In this document: positions 43,998 to 54,945 of the stretch, piece by piece
Layout: the number at the start of each line of letters is the position of its first letter
Position numbering within the stretch: the stretch's first letter is position 1
Source: Neckera pumila
Lineage: Eukaryota > Streptophyta > Bryopsida > Hypnales > Neckeraceae
DNA length: 64,000 bases
Assembly: GCA_963969595.1 (NCBI GenBank)
Contig: OZ018409.1
Location: 13,282,520 to 13,346,519, forward strand
Reading direction: 5' to 3'
Program-made: the position numbers and the translations under genes
Notes under the pieces: model-generated
The model's input: only the letters and a program-made list of their open reading frames with translations
What the model was told of the DNA's origin: nothing
Database searches by the model: none

Positions 43998-44914
43998 CTA
44001 GCCCCTAAGGGACTATGGCCTTTCTTTGACAAAAACACTCAAAATTGCCATTTTTATTGCAAAGAGTTAAAACCTTTGGACATTGTATTTTTTGCACATC
44101 TAACCAAAGGATCTTACCCTTAACTAGTGTCAGAATGTGTGAATAAATTTCAAAAATTTTGACTACATAAATTATAAGATATTTTTGTTTAAAGTGAAGA
44201 AAACAAGTTTTTGCGCATCTTGCTTCACTAGATTAATTGACTTTGAACCTTCTTAATTTAAATTTTTTACACTACAAGTTTTTGAGGTTTAAATCTTTCT
44301 GGTGAGGGATTGAGTTGAGAGTCTAGGATTACTAAAAAAACAAAAACAAAACTAAATTTTTATTCTTAAAAAAACTGTTAAGCAAAAGTACGTACAAGAT
44401 AGAAGGAAAATTTAAATTATTAATATCTCTAAGATGTAAATTGAAACACACTAATTCCAATAATTAGATTGTTCTAGTAAACAAACTGAACCATGTAGAG
44501 CTATTTTTTTTGAAAAATTATGAGAATTGAGTTAAAAAATGAATCCAACATATTATTTTCTCAAAAAATTGCTATAATTGCCTATAAATAAGATGCTCTA
44601 TAACTTTGACATCACTTATCCAAATGGAATGAATCAAAGCTTTTCATATAGACAAAAATATAATCTACAAGATTTTTTTAAAAGTTCAAATTTTTGTAAC
44701 TTTTTTTCCTTGCCGATATCCCCTATTTTGAGCTTATTTGGCAGAACTTTTGCTCTCAGGAACTGTTGGAAAAAAGTATTATTTTCTTTAAATAGCTAAT
44801 GTATTTTTCTATCTTAAAATAAGTTTCAAAAAATTATGACAAAAATTGAGACTACAGGTAATTGTCCAAAATCCAATTTGTTCCCAGAGGAGACAATGGT
44901 CCTTTAGAGGCTAG
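43998..44914 (-). mobile_element. piggyBac-like MITE flanked by CTAG instead of TTAA
   Basis: The body (44002-44910, 909 bp) starts CCCCTAAGGGACTATGGCC and ends GACAATGGTCCTTTAGAGG. Both flanks are CTAG (43998-44001 and 44911-44914). It is otherwise a standard member of the 5468-6387 subfamily in reverse orientation. Confidence 0.82.
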
Positions 44915-45639
44915 ATATTTAGGAGGAACTTCTCGGTTAATTCAAGGATTGGAGTTGGTTGAAGAGCCATCCATAAGATTATTTTGTTTAATGTAGGGGG
45001 CATGACACCTTTTTAAGGATGCAAAAGGAATCTAAATCTCATTGGTAAACAACGTTATGTCCAAGAGTAGGAATCACTTGATCTAAACCAAATAGTGAAA
45101 TAGGATGTCCAATACTAATTTCTCAACATTTGACACTATATAAATGTTTATTGTTATAGTACAACAATGCACTACTTTTGAATTATGTATTGTTGTAATT
45201 GAGACTCATGAACCTCTATGTATACAAATAGAAATAATTTAGTTATATGAATAATCAGTTATGAAAATTTAGTATCTTTGTGGCCTATTAGAGGACATAT
45301 TTGTGCCAACAAATATTCATTTGAGGTTGAATTGATGCAATAGTATTATTTAAAAAAATTTAAATAGAAAATAATTATTTTTAGAAATGAAATTCTCTAA
45401 TGTCTATTTCCTTATGGAGGATGTTTACTACTCCAAAGGCATCTTGAAAGAAGTAAGAACAATGACAAAAAATCTCATCATTATGGCCTTAAACCTCAAC
45501 CTTACTAATTGAGATGACATTAATTAATTCTTGACATAGCTTTTGGTAGATGAGAATGTAAATGATTTGTTTTAGAAACTTAAAAAGGCATTTAAAGGTT
45601 GAGAAAACCTAGAAAACCTTAGAAAGTTAGCTAAAGTGA
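44915..45639. other. AT-rich DNA, no gene recognised
   Basis: No coding region, RNA gene or known repeat is supported. Confidence 0.4.
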
Positions 45640-45766
45640 ATGGAGAGCTAACACATGTATTTCTAGCAAAATTTGGTTGAAAATTGCCTTAAAGGTCATT
45701 ACTTAAAATCTTATGTCTAGGACTATATTTAAGAACTCACTTAGACACTCCAATATTCTCTTGTAT
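45640..45766. mobile_element. Half copy of the CACTA fold-back MITE
   Basis: This matches the right arm of 14570-14791: AAAATTTGGTTGAAAATTGCC, AAAGGTCATTACTTAAAATC, CTTATGTCTAGGACTATAT and ATTCTCTTGTATTGAG. The left arm is missing and the terminal TAGTG has decayed to TATTG. Confidence 0.7.
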
Positions 45767-46406
45767 TGAGAATAAAATTGAGGTATCCTATTCCATTTTG
45801 TAAAGAATTTTTGGCCATGATAACTAAATGTAGTCCTTTTGAAAACTAGAAGCATTGGAGGAAAATATAAAATGATTGATTTTTACCAAAAATTATATTG
45901 AATTATATAGGTATATGTATATATCATATATATATATATATACACACACTCAAATATTCAAACAACAAGCTTGAGTTGGTTTAATATTAGTATTGGACTT
46001 GTCAATTGATGTTACACAGTCTTAAAACAAAAATTCAATTGGACAGTGTAATTAGATGCTTTAAATTTGTGAAGTTGATGATATTCTTTAAGGAATGGTT
46101 TAAATGGGTTTTTTCTTACAAAATGGAATTGTAATTGAGAATAGAATCATATTTTTGCCCTTGAGGTAAGTAGATGGAATCAAATGTGAATTCCATTGAG
46201 TTTCATATTTTTATCTAAAAGGTTGTCCAATATATGTTTAGGGGTTCGGCACTTCAATCAATTTTGACGTGACATTTCATAGGAATATTCATTTGCATTA
46301 GCTCTTTTGATTGTAAAAATGACTTCCACATAGATCACCAAAAGACTAGACTCAAGAGTTTATATTAGAAAGTTATATGCACTATTTTCCACAATTTGAA
46401 GACATT
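45767..46406. other. AT-rich DNA with a TA/CA microsatellite
   Basis: A (TA)n/(CA)n run lies near 45925-45950. No gene is supported. Confidence 0.45.
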
Positions 46407-46800
46407 TTAACCTCTAAAGGACCAAGCCGCGTTTTTTGGAAGCATAACAATTTTGGGCAGCTTACTATGGATGGAGTTTTTATTTTTTTTCTTTGGAAAT
46501 TTTACACAACATGTGTTGGAGGAGTAGCTTGAAGGTCCAACAATTTTTGTAACTATTGACTACATAGTTAAAAAGTCATAGCATAATATGTGGTTTTCTT
46601 TGAACTTTGGGCAGCTCGGGCAACTCAAAACTTTTCTTTAAAAATGACTTTTAAGAAAAATAAAAACCTGAACTTGGTTCTTTAGATTTATGTATACGTG
46701 GAAAACTTTGAATCATTCAATTTCAATCTATGAGTCAAAAGTTATGAGGATTTTAAATTTGCGGATAGTTATGGTTTTCAAAAAATTTGGCACAAAACAA
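46407..46800 (+). mobile_element. Truncated piggyBac-like MITE
   Basis: TTAA (46407-46410) is followed by CCTCTAAAGGACCAAGCCGC and about 390 bp collinear with the left part of 23703-24634. The similarity stops near 46800 without the CCTTTAGGGG right end. Confidence 0.7.
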
Positions 46801-48589
46801 ATTGAAATTTCTTAGACTCATATATAGTTTATAGTTTCAAGTATAAAAATATAGGATTGATATTTGAACACAATCCAAAGGCTACATTTAGCTTCAACAC
46901 AGTGTTGAACCAATTGGCAACGCATCTTTTTCATAAGGGGGTAAAAGATTCAATTGATAGCATTTTTGCTCTTATTGACAATGTATAGATCCTCCACATT
47001 AGAGTTTCAAGTAGAATATGTCTATGGGTTCAAATTTGGTTTCCATTAGGCATATATAAAAGCTTGGAAAAAAATAACAATGAACCTAATAGGCACTAAA
47101 CTAGTTCTGAACTTGTAAGGCATTAAGCCAATTTTTTTTCCACCTCAATGTACAATAATGTACCTATATTACAAGAATGAACAATCTTGAGCTATGTATA
47201 TAGCCCGTGCTCAAGCAAAGTTGCTCCAAAGCCCTTGCAACAACCTAGCAAGCAACCTTCAAGAATTTGGCAAGTACTGTGCTTGGATTGACAGAGCCCA
47301 GCAAGAAACACCACTGTGCTTGCCATTGTTGTTGTCTCCTCATCAACAAAATCGAAATTCTTCCTGCGTTGGCGTTCCATAACTAGATTCCTTGTAAGCC
47401 GTAGAGTCTAACACTCTGCCCACTTGAGGTGATGGCAAACAAAATCCCGGAAGGTTGCGTACATTGCGGGATGAATGAGCTTGCCCTCCAAGTTAACCAA
47501 CTTGTTGAAGGTAGTTGTAATAGACAGGAATCATGCCCACCGTTGCTTGAATGCCTACATATGAGCGCGTCCATGTTAGAGTTTATGCATCCTTACCTTC
47601 TTACAAAAAAGCAAAAAGAAAATGATTTCCCTAAGCTTTCGAACTTATTTATGCACCTGTTTGAATCACTCAAGGAACTAAGAAAGTAGCAAAACAACAT
47701 TTAAATCAACTAAGTGTGGTGCAATGCATTAACTTGGATTTTGAATAATTGAAGATCAAATTGAGCATGCGGTAGACCCTATGAAGCTCCTAATTTTGAC
47801 CAAAAGTCAACTATCATGTTAAGGGTTGTCACAGTGTAAGCTTTATACTCTACAACAATAACAATTCTTAAACTCTAATTACGATGGAATAGTATTTTAG
47901 AGAGAAATTTTAATAAGACTTCAAATCAAAGGAAAGTATCACAGTGGATTACTTGAACTCTAACACCTCCAAGTATGAAGTTGTTACCTGGTATTTCAAG
48001 ATTGACAATCCAAGACTACTGGAGATTATTTTGAAAAACACTACTAGAAATTTCAACAAAGGACAAAATACTCTGAGACTCAATTCTAGAGACAACAATT
48101 GTGCACCGAATGAGTTTAGAAAGGATCAATAGAGTGCCGGAAATCATGAATAAGCACACACTGTAATCTCAAATTTCCATCATTACGTCAATCACCACAA
48201 TCTCAACATGTGTAGACCAAATGGAAGCACACAAACAAACAATTCATTTTGAAAGAATTTTTGCAGGTCTCAACCCTAAATCTTGACAAGAAGGAAGTTT
48301 AGAATATAAATGTTGTTACTTCAACCTTAAAAGAGATAAAGAACAAAATCTCACCTGAAGGCAATGAATTTAATGGAATGTAGAGGTGCTCCTCTCTCCT
48401 ATGGTATTGGTGTGATTATCCAAAAAGTTGGAAGTGGGTGCCATTTCCTTGAATTCAATGTGAATCTTGTTTTATATTTGAACTTCAAGTTGGAGAGGCT
48501 TCATCTCCATCAAAGTTGTCATTTTGAGAGAATTCTTGGGTGTCATGTGAAAAATCATTTTGACTAAAGAAAATAGGATTAGAAATTGG
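46801..48589. other. Intergenic DNA with an unassigned GC-richer patch
   Basis: Between about 47190 and 47690 composition is higher and minus-strand frames include RVLDSTAYKESSYGTPTQEE-like peptide in one frame and VDEETTTMASTVVFLAGLC in another. This may be the relic of a coding sequence with frame changes. I do not recognise it. The rest has no supportable gene. Confidence 0.35.
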
Positions 48590-50425
48590 GTGATCTCACC
48601 CCTTGTGAAGTTGGCAAATCCTCTTTATGTGGAATCAACATTCTTAGTGGATCGATTGGAATAGATGATACCCAATTTGCAATAGCGCGAGCAACTTTGT
48701 TAGCATTTGCCCAAACCTACTTCATTGCAGTAGCTGCCAATCGTGCCTTAGCTGCTTTCCTAGCTTTTCTGCAATCTTTTAAATCCTCCATTTCCTCCTC
48801 ACATCTCATCTTCAGATACTCTTGAGCTTCATCAGAGAGATAATCTTGTTGTAGCATTGTGAATAACAACAAGATAGCTTGATTGCAAAGCATTTCCGCT
48901 TTCAGAGCATTCACAGAATTGCAGCTGCAAGGTCTTTAGTAGCTTGGGCTTGAACATGAAGGGCATTTTCTTTTTGTTTTAACCCCTAAAGGACTGTTGT
49001 CTATTTGGAGGACAAATGCGTTTTTGGGCAGGTACCTATAGGTTGAAATTTTGTCGTGATCTTTTGAATTTTTTTTTGGAAGATAGAAAAACTAACAAGC
49101 TTTGTGGGAATATCGTTTTTTTCACAATCGGTGCCCGAAAAAAAAAGTTATGACCAAATAAGCTCAAACAGGGGACGACGGGTAGCCCGGTAGCCCAAAA
49201 AAAAGGACAAAAATTTGAATTTTTTTTTAATATTTTGTTTCTTGTAGATTATATCTTTGTCTATTTGGAAAGCTTTGATTCATTTCATTTTGATTTGTTA
49301 TGAGAAAGTTATGGACACTCTTGTTTTTTGGGCAATTAGAGCATCTTCTTGAAAAAAATAACTTCTAGGATTCCTTTTTATGAATGCAGTTTTTCAAATT
49401 TTTCAGTTTTTTTTTTTTTGCATGGTTTATATTACTTGCTAGAATAAACTCACCATTGGGATTAGTGCATTTTAATTCCATCTAAAATATATGAATATTT
49501 AAATTTTCTGTCTATCTTGTATCTACTTCTACTTAACAATTTTTTAAAGAACGATAATTAAGTTTTTTTGGATATTTTTTCCTAGAGTCTCAACTCAATT
49601 CTCCACTACAAAGATTTATAGCTCAATACTCTTTAGTGCAAAAATTTTAAATTAAAAAATGTTCAAAGTCAAAAAATCTAGTCCCGCAATGTGCTAAAAA
49701 TCTTGTTTTTTTCACTTTAAATGAAGATATCTTGCAATTTGTGCTGTCAAAAATTCTGAAATTTTTTCTACACACTCTTATACTAGTTAGGTGTAAGATC
49801 CTATAGTTAGATGTGAAAAAAAACACTTTTTAGTTTTCTTTACTTTTTGCTATAGAAATGGCAGTTTTGAGTGTTTTTTAGTAGAAAAAGGGCCTTGATC
49901 CTTTAGGGGTTAATTCACGGTGGTCCTCCTTGGCTGCTTTGTTTCCAATTGGGCGTGGCCGTTTGTGAGGGGTTCTTGCATTTTGCTATGGCGTCAAAAC
50001 AATGTTTCCTTGGTGTGTCTTCAACATCACTAGGCTCCCCTTCATCACCCTCAATAATTTCAATTGGCCTTTGCGGTACAACCGATGTTTACTTCCCAGG
50101 GGTCTCCATTCAACAAGAGTACTCTTTAGGGAGCAACCAACAATGGAGAAATAGAAAAGGCGCATCTTTTGTTTTGTAAAGCCAAGTGCATTCTGTAAAA
50201 CATCATCTAATGAAGTTCCAGATTCTTTGACATTGTGACGATGTTTATAAATAGAGATGAATCTACTCACATCATGCTTGATCACAATCCATTTGGTCTC
50301 CGTGGAATTCTTTGGGCGCTCGTTTACACCGCTCGGATGATTTTGATTAAAATGTTGACTCACTCTATCTCCAAATGCTTCTTTGCGTTATCCGTTACAT
50401 GAATTGGATCTTGCAAAAAATTTGG
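48590..50425 (-). pseudogene. NAM-associated / Harbinger-type (Myb-like) protein relic, split by a MITE
   Basis: Read from 50425 downwards, the pieces are QDPIHVTDNAK, EAFGDRVSQHFNQNHPSG, TKWIVIKHDVSRFISIYKH and ESGTSLDDVLQNALG. After a frame change come WMETPGK, VVPQRPIEIIEGDEGEPSDV and RPRPIGNKAAKEDHREL. The MITE at 48979-49913 interrupts here. The protein then resumes KQKENALHVQAQATKDLAAA and, after one more shift, NALKAEMLCNQ and a coiled C-terminal tail. The order (KW..I..DV..F, SGTS..D.L..A, RP.G.KAAK, coiled coil) is that of plant NAM-associated C-terminal-domain proteins, many of which descend from the Myb-like protein of PIF/Harbinger transposons. At least three frameshifts and the insertion make it non-functional. 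The N-terminal DNA-binding part is not visible. Confidence 0.78.
48979..49913 (+). mobile_element. piggyBac-like MITE inserted in a coding sequence
   Basis: TTAA lies at 48979-48982 and 49910-49913; the body is 927 bp with ends CCCCTAAAGGACTGTTGTC and GGCCTTGATCCTTTAGGGG. Removing the element and one TTAA from the surrounding minus-strand frame gives GAA TTA AAA CAA AAA GAA, restoring the residues HREL-KQKEN of the interrupted protein without a frame change. Confidence 0.92.
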
Positions 50426-50724
50426 ACACTCTTGCAAACTTGGCACTCCTAATCATTAGAAAAATTCCTCTCCTTCTAAATTTGGGAACCACCATCACCT
50501 CTCTTCATCGTCACAAAATCTTAGCTTCTAATGTATCCTTTTGTGCTTAGCAGATAGCTCCAAAATGCCAAGCGAAGGCTTTCATGTGAAGGATCCTAGA
50601 AAATGCCGTTGGCTATAACAATTGCATTGGAGATAGAGGAGCGGCTTTTGATAGAAGGACGTTATAAGCCAACCGTGTCTAAAATAGTGTTGGGAGCATT
50701 TTGCAAAGGTCGTTTTTCTCCCCC

Positions 50725-50773
50725 ACACCCCACACCCCACACCCCACACCCCACACCCCACACCCCACACCCC
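50725..50773 (+). repeat. Perfect 7-bp tandem repeat (ACACCCC)7
   Basis: Seven exact units of ACACCCC (G-rich on the minus strand: GGGGTGT) are followed by ACCCCAT. The unit has the length of plant telomere repeats but a different sequence from TTTAGGG. Confidence 0.95.
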
Positions 50774-50776
50774 ACC

Positions 50777-51740
50777 CCATTTTCTGCCGTTTTATTTGAT
50801 GTTTTATTGAACATCATAGTTGACATAAAAACATGGATTGTCTATTGTAATGTCCACAAAAATGTGTTCCAAAAAATAATGAAGACATCCCAAAAAACAC
50901 GGGGTTCTTATAGTGTTACCTCCGCAAAACGCCCCCATCACTACTTAAGACACGACCGTAGAAGCCCTATTGGCACCATTCCTGTGCTTCTCCCAATTGT
51001 CCATTGGAGCTGCTTTATATTTGCTATGTTGGTGCACTGACAGTCTAGTGAACAAAAGAATGTTCCTCCCTCTTAAGGGCCTATTTGCATACAAGTACCC
51101 AACCGGAGGTGGAACTCTAGGTGCCAAACTGGGGGTGGAGCTCCAAGTTGGGTAGATGCTTCCGGATGTGCACCGGAGCTCCAAAAAAAAATCTACTTTT
51201 TCCTTAATATTTGAAATTATGTGTCATGTGGCAACCAATGAATGAGGTGGGCTTTGGAGACAACCAATGAGTGAGGTGAGACAACAAGACAAGTGGAGGA
51301 TACTTTAAAAAAAATAATAAGTCGGGTTGATGGGGGAGGAGAACGGGCTTGCAAGTCCTATAATCATCAAGGAAAGGAAGGACATAATCATCAAGGAAAG
51401 GAAGGACCCGAGCTCCACATCGGAAATCGGATTCACAATTTTGGAATGCAAACCCTCCCGGGTCCGGTTGGAGATCCGGTCCGGTCCAGCATGCGAACAG
51501 CCTCCTAATAACTTATCCTATTTTTCTCACTTCACGCCAACCAGTTTCCATTTTTGTTTTGAATGCAAATATAGCAATATACTCCCTCAGAATCCGGGTC
51601 AGAATCTCCTTCACGGCAGTGATAAAAGTAAGTTTCGGTTATATTTCATGAAGAATGCTGCGGCAAGATCGATCTTCTCGAATGCATCCAGGTAAAACAG
51701 TCACTAAATTTTTTAGCAACAAGTGCGAAACGCAGAGAAC
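50777..51740. other. Upstream flank of the SURNod19 relic
   Basis: No other gene is recognised. A 16-bp direct repeat ATCATCAAGGAAAGGA occurs near 51363 and 51387. Confidence 0.45.
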
Positions 51741-51748
51741 TATATAAA
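51741..51748 (+). promoter_or_regulatory. TATA box of the SURNod19 gene
   Basis: TATATAAA lies 114 bp upstream of the ATG at 51855, a spacing that leaves room for a transcription start near 51770 and an 80-90 bp leader. Confidence 0.6.
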
Positions 51749-51854
51749 TCCGATCACAGGCCCTCGCTTCCCAGTGATCGATCCGTTTGATAGCGAGTAG
51801 CTAGCAGCAGCGCCGATAATCGGTCGATCGATCGGATTCCACTAGTAGTGCGAG

Positions 51855-54264
51855 ATGGAGTCTCTCAGTAAGAAGACGCTGCTGCTGCTGCTGCTGCTGC
51901 TCACGGTGCTGCTAGCAACTCCAGTTTCCACAGCAAGCAAGCCTTGCTCCAGTCCTCGTACAGAGCACACTTCAACCTTCCTCTCCCCCGCCATCTCTCT
52001 CCGTCCCGGCGACGTGAAGAACAAGTTCTTCGACGTCGCCTCCCCTGCAACTGGCCGATTCGCCACTGTCAACTTCCAAGCGGAGCTGGTTTACGACGAT
52101 GGCACACCCGTGCTCCAGTCGGACGTGTACCTCCACCACTACAGCATGCTGGAGTACGCCATATCCGCAGGGAGTGCGAAGCTCGTCGGGCAGGAGAATG
52201 TTGACTAGGTCAGTAGTCGATTTTGGGGGATTCCATTTAAAAATTTATACAAATCTCGTTTGCAATGCAAATTTCAAGTTTTGGGTTCCTTTTCAGGGGT
52301 TCGAAATTTTTTGGATTTGGGTGTGATGATGAATTGTGGGAAATGGGGAACGGGGAGCTGTGCAGGTGACGGCGAGCCCGCCGCATGTGTACCACTGGAA
52401 GCCGTGGGACGGCGTGGGGGCGTGAGTTGAAGCAGGCGTGAGTTGAAGCAGGCGATGGGTGGCGAGACGCGCGGGCTTAACTTCGAAATGCCGGCGCCGT
52501 ATGGGTTGGAGTGTGGTGGGAAGAGTCAGTGGGTGCTCAATGTGCACAGCGTCGACATGCGAGGAGCGGTTCATAAGCTCGGGTGCTACGAATGCCGGTC
52601 TGTGTTCTGGATCTTGTTTACGGTTGTTGTGTGTTTGTAATGTGTGTGGAAGGGATTTCGAAACTGGAGTCCCGGGAATTCAGTGATTTTAGAAAGCACT
52701 TTGTGAATTCGATGTGAAGCCTTGGGAACTTGACACTGAAGTCCTAATAATGGAATTTTGAAAGCAATGCACTAACTTCACATGAAGCCTGGGAACTGAA
52801 TTTTGAAACGACTCCTGTGAATTTGATATGAAGCCTTTGGACTCTTGAAACTGACGTCCTGAGAGTTGAGTTTTGAAAGGATTGGTGTGAATTTGATGTG
52901 AAGCCTTGGAATCTGGATACTGAAAGTCCTGAGATTTGAGTTTTGAAAATATTTTGCGAATTTGATGTGTCGCTTTGGAATTTTGAGTGTCAAATGATTT
53001 CTAATTTCCGGATTGTTGGTGCAGATGTGATTTGTTCAATGGCGGAATCCACAGCAATTTACCAGAAGGGTACTTGGGAGGCATGAAGTGCTGCCCAGAC
53101 GGAGCTCGCTGCTCAGTTCAAGACAGTAATGCATCGCTGAAACGAACCATGCACTTGAAGGTAAAACCCAACTGCCCACAAACAACCATCAAATCCTTGT
53201 TTGAATCCATCATATCATAATTCTCGTTTAGTTACTGTAGTATCCGATATGAGTTTGAACCTAATGTTCAAACCCGCACAGTAATTTTGAACCTACTGTC
53301 AATTTGCTCTTGTGTCTGGCCATTATACGTGGACTTACGTCCCCTTCGATGAGAGCGTGGTTCCACTTCAACACGTGGGCTTGGACGTCCTGGGAGACAA
53401 CGCTGATACCGTAGAATACACGGTTGAAGGTCACTGCAAGCCCGAAGACTCTCTCAAACCGGAGTGCGTGGATGTTCGTGAAACAGTCATAGAGGCCGAG
53501 CATGGGGGCGACGTCGTCTACGTCGTGTCTCACTTGCATACGTACAGCCTGGGGTCTACCGTGTGGGGCGAAGATGGACGCCTCATCTGTGACTCTTCTC
53601 CCATTTATGGTCATGAAGCCAACACTTCAGGTAAGTGCCGTTTTCATTGTTTCTACTAATGAATCAGCACCATTGCAGTACTTCTGTAGAGTGATGTTCG
53701 TGTATTGTTGTAGAATTTGTAATGAGTAGTTTTCTCCGAAGTCCAACCGAACAAGAGAACTCAGGAGGAAATTGTATAGTTATAAGCTCTTAAATCAAAC
53801 GAGGTCCACACACTAAAACTACACGATCAACACACCGACAAACAAGAAACATACACACTTCACGATCAAATAAGTAGACAAAATACATAAACTAATTAAA
53901 AGACTTAAAACACACTGTCTCAACTGTAGACCCACACGACCAACTTCTTGTGGTCACACAGACCATACGTGCATCACTCGTGTTTTACAGCTTGAGTAAT
54001 GTTTGGCTAAATCCGTTGGTTGCTTGGGTTGACTTCACTGCCCCAGGGAACGAGGAGGGTTACGTTGTTGGAGTTGGCCACTGCAACCCTTACTTGAATA
54101 AAAATGGTTTGGGCAAGATCAGGAAGGGCGAGAAGCTCCGCTTCCAAGTGAAATATTCCAAAGTGAATGGTCCTCACACGGGCGTCATGGGCGTTGGCTT
54201 CATGAAAGTGGCGGAGGCGGACATTGCCTCTCCTGCTACTGGCAACCGAAAGATCTTGAACTAA
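51855..54264 (+). pseudogene. SURNod19-domain (stress up-regulated Nod 19) protein, 5 exons, three lesions
   Basis: Exons are 51855-52208, 52366-52597, 53025-53160, about 53324-53630 and 54047-54264. The start codes a signal peptide (MESLSKKT, eight leucines, cleavage likely after PVSTAS). Domain landmarks are AISLRPGDVKNKFF, the YLHHYSM segment, GGETRGLNFEMPAPYGLE, WVLNVHSVDMRG, the cysteine run GCYECRCDLFNGG, PEGYLGGMKCCPDGARC, YVVSHLHTYSLGS, GEDGRLICDSSPIYG, EEGYVVGVGHCNPYL and PHTGVMGVGF. SURNod19 proteins are secreted plant proteins of unclear biochemical function. Three lesions are seen. The last codon of exon 1 is TAG where CAG|GTCAGT is expected. In exon 2 a TGA plus a frame change occur at a 16-bp direct duplication (52422-52453). 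The acceptor of intron 3 reads CAT instead of CAG (53321-53323). Exons 3-5 have otherwise open frames. It is convergent with MPP beta. Confidence 0.85.
52670..52995 (+). repeat. Degenerate tandem repeat in SURNod19 intron 2, unit about 65-70 bp
   Basis: About five units carry the core GTGAATTTGATGTGAAGCCT and TTGAGTTTTGAAA, near 52705, 52775, 52815, 52885 and 52955. Units differ by several substitutions and indels. Confidence 0.75.
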
Positions 54265-54945
54265 GCTTCAACCCAAACGTGTGAAAAGCTGGATCATAGG
54301 ATGGGGACTTATATACTATGTGGCCTTCCTGCTGTAAATTGTAGATATTAAGTGATAGTTCGTTTGTTCGTTGGTTTGAGAAATGGCTTTGGAGAGAAGT
54401 ATTAATCACAGTGGATGCTAGTACAGTGTCATTCATGTTGATGTTCTGATTTCATGTAAGAGAAACTTGAAACTATATCTATTTTAAATCCCAACTTTCG
54501 AGTTTTGGAAATCCGTGATCCAGCATTCTTATGTTCTATGTTATTATCGTTTTCTACCTGAGTGAGAATTGAGGATGTTTAACTTACTGCTTTGTGTGTA
54601 GTTCGCCCATAAGCCTAAAGAGCCCCCTTTCTTCTGGGAAGGTGTGTTGAAATCTTGAGACTATGGAAGCGACCTGCGGCCCTGCAGAGCATTTGAGAGG
54701 AGAAAATATCCACATCCGTTGTCTATAACAATGAACGATATAGTAGCTGGTAGTACCTTTGCATTAACCCCTGTAAATTTTGGCACGAGAAGCAATCACT
54801 CTTGAAGCAATTTTGTCACTTTAATTTGGAAGACTTGACGATTACAAAAGTGTACGAATTCAGTTGAATATTTGCCTTCTATGCATACAATAAGACTGAT
54901 AAAGTTGGTTTTAAATGGACTTACGAATGTGTTTGAACAATAAAA
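54265..54945. other. Spacer between two convergent genes
   Basis: This holds the 3' flanks of the SURNod19 relic (plus) and MPP beta (minus). No canonical AATAAA was found at the expected distance on either strand, and no further gene is seen. Confidence 0.5.

Noticed and set aside
47192..47574. Possible P450 or retroelement coding fragment on the minus strand
   Set aside because: Peptides from the different frames did not line up with any family motif in a consistent order.
50603..51040. 145-codon plus-strand frame crossing the 7-bp repeat
   Set aside because: The 49-bp heptamer array codes PHPT-type repeats in any frame and inflates the length; no similarity outside it.
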